From NCBI RefSeq assembly GCF_003072505.1, contig NZ_NTGB01000001.1:1464659-1528658 (forward strand): a stretch of DNA of 64,000 nucleotides, written 5' to 3'. Below the pieces are notes generated by a model. The model ran no database searches. It was not told the DNA's origin and worked only from the letters and a program-made list of their open reading frames with translations. The translations under genes were made by a program, and so were the position numbers. Position 1 is the first letter of the stretch; each line of letters begins with the position of its first letter. Below are positions 26,658-34,938 of the stretch, piece after piece. The stretch is from Polynucleobacter rarus. GTDB taxonomy: Bacteria; Pseudomonadota; Gammaproteobacteria; Burkholderiales; Burkholderiaceae.

Positions 26658-27620
26658 ATGAAAAAAAATCAACTCTTCGTATTATTTTTACTCTTCATTT
26701 TTAGTTCATTCAGCTATGGGATTGAATATCCCATTAAACCTGTAAAAATCATTGTAGGATTTACACCTGGCTCAGGCGCAGATGTCCTAGCACGTGTAGT
26801 CAGTAATAAATTATCAGAGTCCATGAACCAACAATTTATTGTCGAAAACAGACCTGGAGCCGGCACGAATATTGGCACGAGCGCTGTTGCCAAGTCACCT
26901 GCCGATGGTTACACCATTCTAGTCATGACCGTCGCAAATGCCATTAACCCTTCCCTTTATAGCAACCTATCCTTTGATATTGAAAAAGACTTTTCACCAA
27001 TCATCTTAGCTGGTTTTGCCAGTAATGTTCTCGTCATTAACCCAAACTTAGGCGTCAAAAATATTAACGAATTTGTCGAGTTAGCAAAGTCAAAACCTGG
27101 CAAACTTACTTTTGGATCAAGTGGCTCTGGGACCTCACCCCATTTAGCAGGTGAGTTATTTGTTAGTAAGTTAGGCTTAAATATTGTGCACGTTCCCTAT
27201 AAAGGAGGGCCTCAAGCTTTAACAGACCTGCTTGGTGGTCAAATTGATTCATTATTTGTGATTACTTCAACCGTATTGCCACATATCTCATCTGGAAAAT
27301 TAAAAGCAATTGCCGTCGCAGGTCCCAAAAGAACGCCGCTACTGCCGGATTTACCAACGCTAGATGAGACCGTGATTCCAAACTTTGATGTGAATACTTG
27401 GATTGGCTTTGCTGTTCCTGCTGGGACACCAAATGAAATTATTGTCAAACTCAATCAAGAGATGAATAAGGCATTAGAATCCAGCGATGCACAAAAGAAG
27501 TTACTTGCCCTAGGAATCGAAACAGTGGGTGGCACCCCGAATCAATTAAAAGCCTTCCTAAAAGAAGACTTAAAAAAATGGGCTAATGTTGCGAAAATTG
27601 CTAATATCAAACCTGATTAA
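26658..27620 (+). CDS. Bug/TctC-family periplasmic solute-binding protein (1)
   Basis: 320 residues: signal peptide (MKKNQLFVLFLLFIFSSFSYG), then the TctC-family opening YPIKPVKIIVGFTPGSGADVLARVVS and the inner motif HVPYKGGPQALTDLLGGQID. Binds a small acid or related compound for uptake; substrate unknown. No TctA/TctB membrane partner is present in the window. It directly follows the amidohydrolase, so its ligand may be that enzyme's substrate or product, which is inference. Its end overlaps the convergent SDR gene by four bases. Confidence 0.92.
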   Translation: MKKNQLFVLFLLFIFSSFSYGIEYPIKPVKIIVGFTPGSGADVLARVVSNKLSESMNQQFIVENRPGAGTNIGTSAVAKSPADGYTILVMTVANAINPSLYSNLSFDIEKDFSPIILAGFASNVLVINPNLGVKNINEFVELAKSKPGKLTFGSSGSGTSPHLAGELFVSKLGLNIVHVPYKGGPQALTDLLGGQIDSLFVITSTVLPHISSGKLKAIAVAGPKRTPLLPDLPTLDETVIPNFDVNTWIGFAVPAGTPNEIIVKLNQEMNKALESSDAQKKLLALGIETVGGTPNQLKAFLKEDLKKWANVAKIANIKPD

Positions 27621-28363
27621 TTATTCATAAAAACGCCACCATTCACATGCATGGATTGACCAGTAATGTAACGCCCCTCCTTACCACTTAACAGCATCAC
27701 CATATTCACGACTTCAGAGGCTTCCGTAAACCTACCAAACGGAATCCTAGATAAATCAAACTGAAAAGGTTTAGAAGGATCTCTCACCGTATTCGCTGGA
27801 CCTGGTGCCAAGTAATTTACATTGATATTGTATTTCGCAAACTCTAAGGCTAAGGCTCTCGTTAAGCCTGCAAGGCCTGCTTTTGCTGCAGAGGAAGGCG
27901 AGCGATTGGGGACCGGCATATGCCCAAACATGCCTCCCATATTAATAATACTACCGCCACCGCTCTCAATCATTAAAGGAACAATGGCTTGCGTACAATG
28001 AAAGCTTCCGTCTAATGTGACCGAAATCGTTCTTTGCCACTCGGCATAATCAAGATCTAAAAAAGATTGGGTCGCATGGGTCACCGCGTTATTAATCAAT
28101 ACATCAATTCGGTGATATTCATGCTTGATTTTTTCAACCATGTCATCCACTTCAACACGATTCGTGATATCACCAACACAAGCAATGGCGCGACCCCCAA
28201 GGTCTTCTATCATTTTTAAAGTTTCATCTAAATCAGAAGTATGGGTTCGAGCGTTGACTGCAACATGTGCACCTCGCTTTACAAATTCAAGGGCCATTGC
28301 ACGACCTAAATTTTTAGCACCACCCGTAATAAAAACCACTTTTTCTTCAAAAAAATTTGTCAT
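27617..28363 (-). CDS. SDR-family protein lacking the usual catalytic Ser and Tyr
   Basis: 248 residues. The NAD(P) site TGGAKNLG (residues 13-20) and the NNAV motif are classical. At the active site, IINMGG has Gly144 where the catalytic Ser is expected, and SSAAK has Ser157 where the catalytic Tyr of YxxxK is expected; Lys161 remains. It may bind cofactor but reduce or dehydrogenate its substrate differently, or have another role. It is the last gene of the run that includes the Rieske oxygenase, so probably a catabolic step. Confidence 0.82.
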   Translation of the reverse strand: MTNFFEEKVVFITGGAKNLGRAMALEFVKRGAHVAVNARTHTSDLDETLKMIEDLGGRAIACVGDITNRVEVDDMVEKIKHEYHRIDVLINNAVTHATQSFLDLDYAEWQRTISVTLDGSFHCTQAIVPLMIESGGGSIINMGGMFGHMPVPNRSPSSAAKAGLAGLTRALALEFAKYNINVNYLAPGPANTVRDPSKPFQFDLSRIPFGRFTEASEVVNMVMLLSGKEGRYITGQSMHVNGGVFMNN

Positions 28364-28389
28364 TTTTACCCAACTTCCAATTCGTCAAT

Positions 28390-29382
28390 TTAGATCTTAA
28401 AAAACTCTAAGGCTTCTGGTGCAAATAAATCGGATACCTCAAGTTTTTTTGGCGACAAACCTTGCTCATGGTGATAGCGCGTAAACGTCTCTAAGGCCTT
28501 CATATTTCCCTCTAGGCCGTAAGACCACCAATCATCTCCAAATAGTTTTTTTGCATCTTCAACGTGCGCAGTTAACCATGGCAACATGGTTTTGAGGGCG
28601 GCTGTCTCATACAAGTCATGATAGGCAATCTTTTTGGCTTCCAAAAATGCTTTCATGAGTGACTGAGCAACCCAACGATTAGCTTCATAAACATCACGAC
28701 GAATCACCACCACATGCATGATTGGAAAGATCCCTGTTTCATTGAAATAGTTACGCTCTACTTCTTGATAATTTTCAAATAAACGCACAACTTTACCATC
28801 CCCTTTTAAATAGGTCGAAGGCATTCTAGCGGTATACAAGGCATCTAACTCTCCGTCGTACAGCATTTGAGACAGGGTTTGATCTGGGCCAATTGGACTC
28901 ACCTTAAAGTTATCTGGCAAGGTCAATTTGATTTTCTCAATCCGACCTGTTTCTTCTTCTCCGCCAAATAAATAAGGTTGGGCATCGACAGGAACACCGT
29001 AGTGATCGGATAAAATGCCACGAATCCAGACCGGGGCTGTCATCTGATATTCAGGACTAGCAATTCTTTTACCAATCAAGTCTTTTGGCGTCTTAATCCC
29101 ACTATTGGCATTCACATAAATGCAAGAGTGTCTAAAAAATCTAGATGGATAAACTGGGATTGCAATAAAAGGTTTTTCTGGCTTCGATAGAGAAATACAA
29201 TAAGAAGATAGAGACATTTCGGATACTTCAAACTCCCGATACCGAGCCATTCTGAAAAAGGTTTCTTCAACTGGTAGATTTAAAAAGTTGAGAGCAACAC
29301 CGTCAACTTGAACGCGACCGTCCATTAAGGGACGCATGCGATCATAATCCCAGCATGCAAAATTTAAAGGCAAACGATTCAT
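28390..29382 (-). CDS. 4,5-dihydroxyphthalate decarboxylase-like protein
   Basis: 330 residues with a periplasmic-binding-protein fold but no signal peptide. The opening FACWDYDRMRPLMDGRVQVDGVALNFL and ISLSKPEKPFIAIPVYPSRFFRHSCIYVN, with GKRIASPEYQMTAPVWIRGIL, are the pattern of Pht5-type decarboxylases. In phthalate breakdown this removes CO2 from 4,5-dihydroxyphthalate. Whether the same substrate applies here is inferred from the adjacent Rieske oxygenase. Confidence 0.75.
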   Translation of the reverse strand: MNRLPLNFACWDYDRMRPLMDGRVQVDGVALNFLNLPVEETFFRMARYREFEVSEMSLSSYCISLSKPEKPFIAIPVYPSRFFRHSCIYVNANSGIKTPKDLIGKRIASPEYQMTAPVWIRGILSDHYGVPVDAQPYLFGGEEETGRIEKIKLTLPDNFKVSPIGPDQTLSQMLYDGELDALYTARMPSTYLKGDGKVVRLFENYQEVERNYFNETGIFPIMHVVVIRRDVYEANRWVAQSLMKAFLEAKKIAYHDLYETAALKTMLPWLTAHVEDAKKLFGDDWWSYGLEGNMKALETFTRYHHEQGLSPKKLEVSDLFAPEALEFFKI

Positions 29383-29390
29383 TATTATTC

Positions 29391-30512
29391 CTAAGATTGG
29401 GTTGTTTCTAGATTGGGGTCGATGACCATATGGATTGGTTCTTTAACGCCGTTGCCAACGAGGCTGTTGAGGGCCAAATCAGTATCCTTTAAACCGAGTA
29501 AATGGGTACTCATTTCTTTGACCGCGTATTTATCACTATGAATCAGTTGCAAAGCTAACTCTACTGATTCATAACTATGACCACGCATTCCTTTGACAGT
29601 TAAAAATTTAGCAATAATCTGATCACTATCAAATTCAGGAATCTTTTTTCTTTTTTGACCACCTAAGATTACCATGCCTTTTTTTCTAGCTAAAGCAACT
29701 GCAGAAATCACAGAGTCTGTTCCGCCCGAAGCACAATCAATCACTAAATCTGCCATCAGTCCACCTGTCAGCTCTTTCACATCTTGGACAAGATCCGTCT
29801 CACCCAGTTCAATGGTGTGATCTGCCCCTAATTTTTTGGCTAGGGCTAAGCGCTTGCGATCCGTATCGTTAGCTAGTCCAGTAATGATAATTTGATTTGC
29901 TCCTGCCGCCTTCGCCGCAACTACGCAAGCGAGACCCTGTTGCCCTGGTCCTTGAATAACGACAGTTTGCCCGGGCCCAGCTCCTCCCTGCAAATAGGTC
30001 CATTCAATCCCATTCGAAATTGGCAATGCCAATGCTGCATGACGTGCACTTAAACCAGCGGGAACTTGATGAAAAACAGTGTTGAGATGCAGGTACTGAT
30101 AATGACTATAACCACCCCAAAAACCAGGGGCAACATTCAGGCCTGTAGCACCGTAGCGCATCCCACCAAGTCGCCAATCGGTAGCGTCACATAAGCGAAA
30201 ATCACCACTACGGCAAGCATGACAAGTCCCACAAGGGATGTACTCTTCGAGAGCCACTAAATCACCCTCTTTTAGTCGCCATTTTTCTTTTGCTAAAGAG
30301 CCCATCGATTCAATATATCCGACAGTTTCATGTCCTAAAATCAATGGTCCACGACTAGCAGGTAAATTTTGATAATAACCCCAATCACTGCCACACACGC
30401 CGGTGGCTGCTACTTTAAGCAATCCTGACTCAGGAAGTATTGCAGGTTTTGTAAACTCCTGAATCTCAATCTGGTTTGCTGCCAGAGCAACGGCTGCTTG
30501 AAAAGTAGTCAT
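29391..30512 (-). CDS. Zinc-dependent alcohol dehydrogenase family protein
   Basis: 373-residue medium-chain dehydrogenase. Catalytic zinc site: GVCGSDWGYYQ and GHETVGYIESMG; structural zinc cysteines in CGTCHACRSGDFRLC; NAD(P)-binding GPGQQGLACVVAAKAAGA. It is packed tightly with the Rieske oxygenase upstream (3-base gap) and the decarboxylase-like gene downstream, so it may oxidise a cis-dihydrodiol or related alcohol. The role is inferred from position. Confidence 0.88.
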   Translation of the reverse strand: MTTFQAAVALAANQIEIQEFTKPAILPESGLLKVAATGVCGSDWGYYQNLPASRGPLILGHETVGYIESMGSLAKEKWRLKEGDLVALEEYIPCGTCHACRSGDFRLCDATDWRLGGMRYGATGLNVAPGFWGGYSHYQYLHLNTVFHQVPAGLSARHAALALPISNGIEWTYLQGGAGPGQTVVIQGPGQQGLACVVAAKAAGANQIIITGLANDTDRKRLALAKKLGADHTIELGETDLVQDVKELTGGLMADLVIDCASGGTDSVISAVALARKKGMVILGGQKRKKIPEFDSDQIIAKFLTVKGMRGHSYESVELALQLIHSDKYAVKEMSTHLLGLKDTDLALNSLVGNGVKEPIHMVIDPNLETTQS

Positions 30513-30515
30513 CGA

Positions 30516-31802
30516 TTAAACCGTCACGTGGGGTTTGCCTGGAACTGCGATCAAAGCATCAGCAGCTGCTTCCTGAAATTTTTGATCACGAGGCAGCAAT
30601 AGAGCCGCGGAGCGAACACGTTGCGATTCCGGCGTTGATCCTGGAGGGGCTACTCCTTTTTCGAGTAGTGCTTTGCCAGCATTTAACAAACGTCTTCGCG
30701 CTAGCAAGATACCGTTATCTGTTGAAGTTAAATTTTCTTTGGTACGGTCCTGAATAGAGCCCATACTTTCTTGCAAAGAAGCATCTTGCATCGCAATCCC
30801 GTCAATCCCACTAAAGCTTAAACCAGCTTTTTGAGCAGCCCGGTCCATCAAATAATCATTCGATTTATTTTGAAGTGGAATATAAGTACCCGGAATATAA
30901 CGGACGTGAATGCCCTTCCCTTCGCTCATCGCTTGCACTTCTTTATCAGTCAAATCACGATTGGGATGATAGTCAAAGCTCCAGGCCCAGTTTTGATGAT
31001 CATTAATCGGCACCCAAAAATGACCATGGATTGGATGATCCCCACGTGGCGGAATAATCGTATAAGCAGGGAGTAACCACTGCGTAATCCGCCAATAGTA
31101 TTGATCATCCTCGGCGTTTCTGCGCACACCAATATAAAGTCCACCCTCTGATTCAACCACTTCAAAAACTGGTTTTAAATCGCCAAAGTTATATTGATTG
31201 CCTTTCGATCCCTGAAATAGTGGATCAGAATTTAAATTTTTACCATGTAGCCAGGTGACGTGACTTGAATCAATGCCGCCTTCTAAAGCTTGTAACCAAT
31301 TGGTTTCTTGCAACCGCTTAGTAATGAATCGACGTTTAGGAGGAGCGAGTGCAAATTCATACTCCGGCAACTCAGGTTGATGCTCAGGAGGTCCCATATA
31401 GATCCAAATAACGCCACCACGCTCTACTAGTGAATAAGACTTTAATTTAATGCGGTCGCAGAGTTTGCTCTCTTCTGGTTCAGACGGAATTTCTATACAG
31501 TTACCATTCACATCATATTTCCAACCATGGTAAGGACAACGAATACCGTTCTCTTCGTTTCGACCAAACCACAAAGATACACCTCGGTGGGCACAGAACT
31601 CATCAATTACACCCAAGCGACCACTTGAATCACGAAAGGCTAACATTTTCTCTGACAATAACTCAAGCCTTACAGGTGGGCAGTCTGGCTCAGGCAACTC
31701 TTCAGCAAGTAATGCAGGATGCCAATATCTTCTGAACATATCTCCCATTGGAGTGCCAGGACCTGTTTGGGTAAGAAAGTCGTTTTGTTCTTTTTTTAAC
31801 AA
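30516..31802 (-). CDS. Rieske non-haem iron oxygenase, large subunit (phthalate 4,5-dioxygenase-like)
   Basis: 428 residues from the TTG at 31802, which has GGAG six bases upstream (31809-31812); a TTG at 31817 lies upstream of that site and is less likely. The Rieske ligands are Cys70/His72 (CAHRG) and Cys89/His92 (CPYHGW). The mononuclear iron region reads GGIDSSHVTWLHG. The family is that of phthalate dioxygenase oxygenase components. A separate Rieske ferredoxin lies divergently next to it. Confidence 0.9.
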   Translation of the reverse strand: MLKKEQNDFLTQTGPGTPMGDMFRRYWHPALLAEELPEPDCPPVRLELLSEKMLAFRDSSGRLGVIDEFCAHRGVSLWFGRNEENGIRCPYHGWKYDVNGNCIEIPSEPEESKLCDRIKLKSYSLVERGGVIWIYMGPPEHQPELPEYEFALAPPKRRFITKRLQETNWLQALEGGIDSSHVTWLHGKNLNSDPLFQGSKGNQYNFGDLKPVFEVVESEGGLYIGVRRNAEDDQYYWRITQWLLPAYTIIPPRGDHPIHGHFWVPINDHQNWAWSFDYHPNRDLTDKEVQAMSEGKGIHVRYIPGTYIPLQNKSNDYLMDRAAQKAGLSFSGIDGIAMQDASLQESMGSIQDRTKENLTSTDNGILLARRRLLNAGKALLEKGVAPPGSTPESQRVRSAALLLPRDQKFQEAAADALIAVPGKPHVTV

Positions 31803-31921
31803 ATTTATCTCCGTCAATGATCGTTGGGATGCATATTTACCCCAATATTTATAACCATTATCTTAAACTATAATTTTTAGATACTTTTGTTGCTTTGTTT
31901 ATTTTTTAATATTGAAGTGAG

Positions 31922-32233
31922 ATGCATTTGAATAAAATTGAATTATGTAATATTTCAGACGTAGAAATAGGCCATTCCCTCAAAGTGGAAAAGAATGGAC
32001 TCGTGCTTGCTGTGTTTAATGTAGAGGGTGAATTTTTTGTAACAGACGATTTATGTACTCACGGCCCTGGGTCTTTATCAGAGAGTTATATTTTGGATGA
32101 TATTGTGGAGTGTAACTTTCATAATGGCTCCTTCAATATTAAAACCGGAGAAGTGGTTTCTGCCCCCTGTACTGATCGACTCAAGACGTATCCGGTAACG
32201 ATTGAGAATAACTCAGTTTGCATCACGGCCTAA
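31922..32233 (+). CDS. Rieske-type [2Fe-2S] ferredoxin
   Basis: 103 residues. Ligands Cys45/His47 (CTHGPGSL) and Cys64/His67 (CNFHNGSF) form the Rieske cluster. Likely electron donor for the divergent oxygenase. Its 3' end overlaps the frame of the next Bug gene. Starts at ATG 31922. Confidence 0.93.
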   Translation: MHLNKIELCNISDVEIGHSLKVEKNGLVLAVFNVEGEFFVTDDLCTHGPGSLSESYILDDIVECNFHNGSFNIKTGEVVSAPCTDRLKTYPVTIENNSVCITA

Positions 32234-32265
32234 GCTTAAGCCTGAACTTGACTTTGAGAATCCAT

Positions 32266-33219
32266 TTGAAAAATTTATTACTTATATGCCTTTTCTTTAC
32301 TCAGTCGATCTTTGCACAGAGTCCAAATGCTTGGCCAAATAAGCCTGTAAAAATCATCGTACCGTATGGAGCAGCCGGTAGCTCTGATACTTTAGCGAGA
32401 ATTATTGCTAACCAACTATCAAAATCACTCAATCAAACTTTTATCGTTGAAAATAAACCCGGCGCTGGTGGGACGATTGGATCGGAGTTTGTGGCAAAAT
32501 CTGCACCGGATGGTTATACACTGGTGATCTCCGGAATTGGTTCGCATATTATTGCGCCATTTCAATATGCGAATAAATACGACCCTATAAAGGACTTTAC
32601 ACATATTGCCTTTTTAGGCGGTCCTCCTTTGGCAATGGTGGTCAATCCAAACCTACCTATTACGGATCTAAAAAGTTTTGTGAGCTACGCGAAAACTCAA
32701 CCTAATGGCATGGTATATGGCTCTCCGGGAATTGGCACTCACGGTAATATCATTGGTCAATACTTTGCAGAAATTAATAATATCTCGCTAGTTCATGTGG
32801 GTTACAAGGGCGGTGGTACTGTCGTCAATGACATTGCGGGAGGTCAATTACCAGCAGGAATCATGACACTAACCTCTGCAAAAACTCTCGTCATGGGAAA
32901 CAAGCTTCGCTTAATCGCAGTTACCTCGTCAAAAAGAATGGCTAACTTCCCCAAGATACCGACTTTTGAAGAACTAGGTTATCCGAAACTGACTTCTACC
33001 ACTTGGTTTAGCGTCTCAGGACCAGCAGGAATGCCAAGTAGTATTGTAGAAAAATTAAATACAGCGATTAATCAATCCATGCAAACACCCGCCGCCAAAG
33101 AAAAATTGGAGTTTGAAGATATGGAATTTACTCCTATGACAACCGCAGAATTTAATAAATTTTTTCAGAATGAAATAACGACTTGGGGTCCTATCGCACT
33201 CAATGTATTACCTAAATAG
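32266..33219 (+). CDS. Bug/TctC-family periplasmic solute-binding protein (2)
   Basis: 317 residues from the TTG at 32266, eight bases after GAGAA, which gives a proper signal peptide (KNLLLICLFFTQSIFAQSP). Core motifs: NKPVKIIVPYGAAGSSDTLARII and HVGYKGGGTVVNDIAGGQ. Earlier in-frame TTGs exist at 32218. Follows the Rieske ferredoxin and may bring in the aromatic acid used by that cluster (inference). Confidence 0.87.
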   Translation: MKNLLLICLFFTQSIFAQSPNAWPNKPVKIIVPYGAAGSSDTLARIIANQLSKSLNQTFIVENKPGAGGTIGSEFVAKSAPDGYTLVISGIGSHIIAPFQYANKYDPIKDFTHIAFLGGPPLAMVVNPNLPITDLKSFVSYAKTQPNGMVYGSPGIGTHGNIIGQYFAEINNISLVHVGYKGGGTVVNDIAGGQLPAGIMTLTSAKTLVMGNKLRLIAVTSSKRMANFPKIPTFEELGYPKLTSTTWFSVSGPAGMPSSIVEKLNTAINQSMQTPAAKEKLEFEDMEFTPMTTAEFNKFFQNEITTWGPIALNVLPK

Positions 33220-33301
33220 CTTGCAATTACAAGTTGAAGAAATCAACGATCTCTTTAAAGAGGCGAAAATTACCTAATTTCTGAAAAAGTTCTAATTAGT
33301 C

Positions 33302-33526
33302 TTAGGCAGATGTCTTCAGCTTCACGCTGAAATCAGCAATACCCATCTTGAATAAAAGTTTGGCGGCAGCGTCCAAGGTTTTAAACTCTCGGGTTTCCCC
33401 TTTGGATGTTTCTAAGACACGACCATCAGCAATTACCATATATCCTTGTGACATTACGCCATAATGAATGGATACACGCTTTAAAGCCTGCGCGCTGATC
33501 AATAGCTTCATATCGTGCTCAGTCAT
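33302..33526 (-). CDS. Hypothetical 74-residue protein coupled to an XRE regulator
   Basis: Starts at MTEHDMKLLISAQALKRV; the frame could begin upstream inside the regulator gene. No family recognised. The middle contains GVMSQGYMVIADGRVLETSKGETREFKTLDAAAKLLFKMG, a compact alpha/beta look. The overlap of eight bases with the regulator gene suggests a two-gene unit of toxin-antitoxin or plasmid-partition kind; this is only a guess. Confidence 0.55.
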   Translation of the reverse strand: MTEHDMKLLISAQALKRVSIHYGVMSQGYMVIADGRVLETSKGETREFKTLDAAAKLLFKMGIADFSVKLKTSA

Positions 33527-33758
33527 TGATTTGCTCCATATGCTCAAATAAATCTCCCTGAGGGACTTTGACAAGCAAATCACTTACCTCCACACGCAGG
33601 TAATCACATAACTTGGAAAGTACTTCTCGATCGAAACTATTGACTTTGTCAAAGTAATAGCGATCAATAGTTGCTCTCGCAATACCCGTTGCACGACATA
33701 CGTCAGCTACTTTGATGCGTTTGGCACCGAGAATGGTTGAAAGGCGGCATATTATCAT
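33519..33758 (-). CDS. Small XRE/Cro-type DNA-binding protein
   Basis: 79 residues. Helix-turn-helix RIKVADVCRATGIARATIDRYYFDKVNSFDREVLSKLCDYLRVEVSDLLV, the HTH_26 pattern. A 26-bp perfect palindrome lies 12 bases upstream of its ATG, the expected place for autorepression. No Shine-Dalgarno is obvious before the ATG. Confidence 0.8.
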   Translation of the reverse strand: MIICRLSTILGAKRIKVADVCRATGIARATIDRYYFDKVNSFDREVLSKLCDYLRVEVSDLLVKVPQGDLFEHMEQIND

Positions 33759-33770
33759 TGATTTGAATCA

Positions 33771-33796
33771 TAAATTAATCGATATCGATTAATTTA
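33771..33796. promoter_or_regulatory. Perfect 26-bp palindrome, likely operator of the XRE gene
   Basis: The left half TAAATTAATCGAT is followed immediately by its exact reverse complement. Located in the promoter region of the small regulator gene at 33519-33758. Confidence 0.7.
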
Positions 33797-33954
33797 TACC
33801 TTTTTTAGAGGAATTGCAACCATTTTCAAAAATAGATAAATTAGATGTGGGATATTTAAAATGTTATGCTTTCACTAATAAAAATGATTCAATAAAAGAG
33901 ACCTAGCACAACACCGCTTTTCCACAACATACAGCACTCGCTTAAATACCTTTC

Positions 33955-34920
33955 ATGTCCACGAAACTTCAGTTTTTACTCACCTTCCCCGAAAAAATTC
34001 GGCATCAATATCTTTCTGGCATTCAAGAAGCCTTTCCGAATTTAGAAATTCAGATGGCTGATCATTACTCGAAAATCACTCCATTTATCGAGGAAGCAGA
34101 AGTCCTGCTTACTTTTGGACCCATGATGTCGGAAGAAGTTTTACAAAATGCCAAGCGTCTGAGATGGGTTCAAGCCTTAGGATCTGGCGTAGACGGTATT
34201 TTGGATCGTCCTTCCTTAAGAAGTGACGTCCTGATCACCAATATGTATGGTATCCACGGTGTTCCTGTATCGGAAGCTGCTTTAATGTCGATGTTAGCTC
34301 TTGCCAGAAATGTATCTTGGAGTATCAAAAATCAAATTGAGAAAAAATGGAACCGCAGCATTGCCCCAAGTGTTCTGCATGGAAAGACCGTAGTGATTTT
34401 AGGAGTAGGCATTATCGCTTGTGCACTAGCACCGAAATGTCAGGCACTCGGCATGAATGTCATTGGGGTTAGCTCCGCTGTCAGAACCGTTGAGGGGTTT
34501 AACCAGATTCTGCCTAAAGAGCAATTACATCAGGCTGTCCAAGCGGCAGACTATTTGGTATTACTCACTCCCTACTCAGCCCAAACACACCACCTCGTCA
34601 ACCAAGAGGTGCTTACAAACATGAAAAAAAGTGCCTTTTTAATTAATTTAGCTAGGGGTGGTGTCGTGGATGAAGCAGCACTGTTCAACAGCCTACAAAA
34701 CAAGCATATTGCTGGAGCAGCGCTTGATGTTTTTCAAGAAGAGCCACTCCCCTCAGAACATCCCTTTTGGTCAATGGACAATGTATTCGTGACACCTCAT
34801 CTAGGTGGTTTTTACGATGAGTACGTAGATCACGCCCTCCCTATTTTGATTCATAACATTCAACAATATTTGAAGAATGATTTTTCAGCCATGAAAAACA
34901 TTGTTCGCCTGCCCCAATAA
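33955..34920 (+). CDS. D-2-hydroxyacid dehydrogenase family protein
   Basis: 321 residues. The catalytic Arg is in NLARGGVVDE, the Glu in DVFQEEPLP and the His in VTPHLGGFYDE. The NAD-binding loop reads VVILGVGIIACALA, so the last Gly of GxGxxG is replaced by Ala. The substrate is unknown. It is followed 18 bases later by an M24-family gene and then a Bug gene, giving a three-gene uptake and breakdown unit. Confidence 0.87.
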   Translation: MSTKLQFLLTFPEKIRHQYLSGIQEAFPNLEIQMADHYSKITPFIEEAEVLLTFGPMMSEEVLQNAKRLRWVQALGSGVDGILDRPSLRSDVLITNMYGIHGVPVSEAALMSMLALARNVSWSIKNQIEKKWNRSIAPSVLHGKTVVILGVGIIACALAPKCQALGMNVIGVSSAVRTVEGFNQILPKEQLHQAVQAADYLVLLTPYSAQTHHLVNQEVLTNMKKSAFLINLARGGVVDEAALFNSLQNKHIAGAALDVFQEEPLPSEHPFWSMDNVFVTPHLGGFYDEYVDHALPILIHNIQQYLKNDFSAMKNIVRLPQ

Positions 34921-34938
34921 ACGCATAGGAATCCCAAC

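Noticed and set aside
31803..31817. TTG at 31817 as start of the Rieske oxygenase
   Set aside because: The Shine-Dalgarno GGAG lies downstream of it, so TTG 31802 is the better start.
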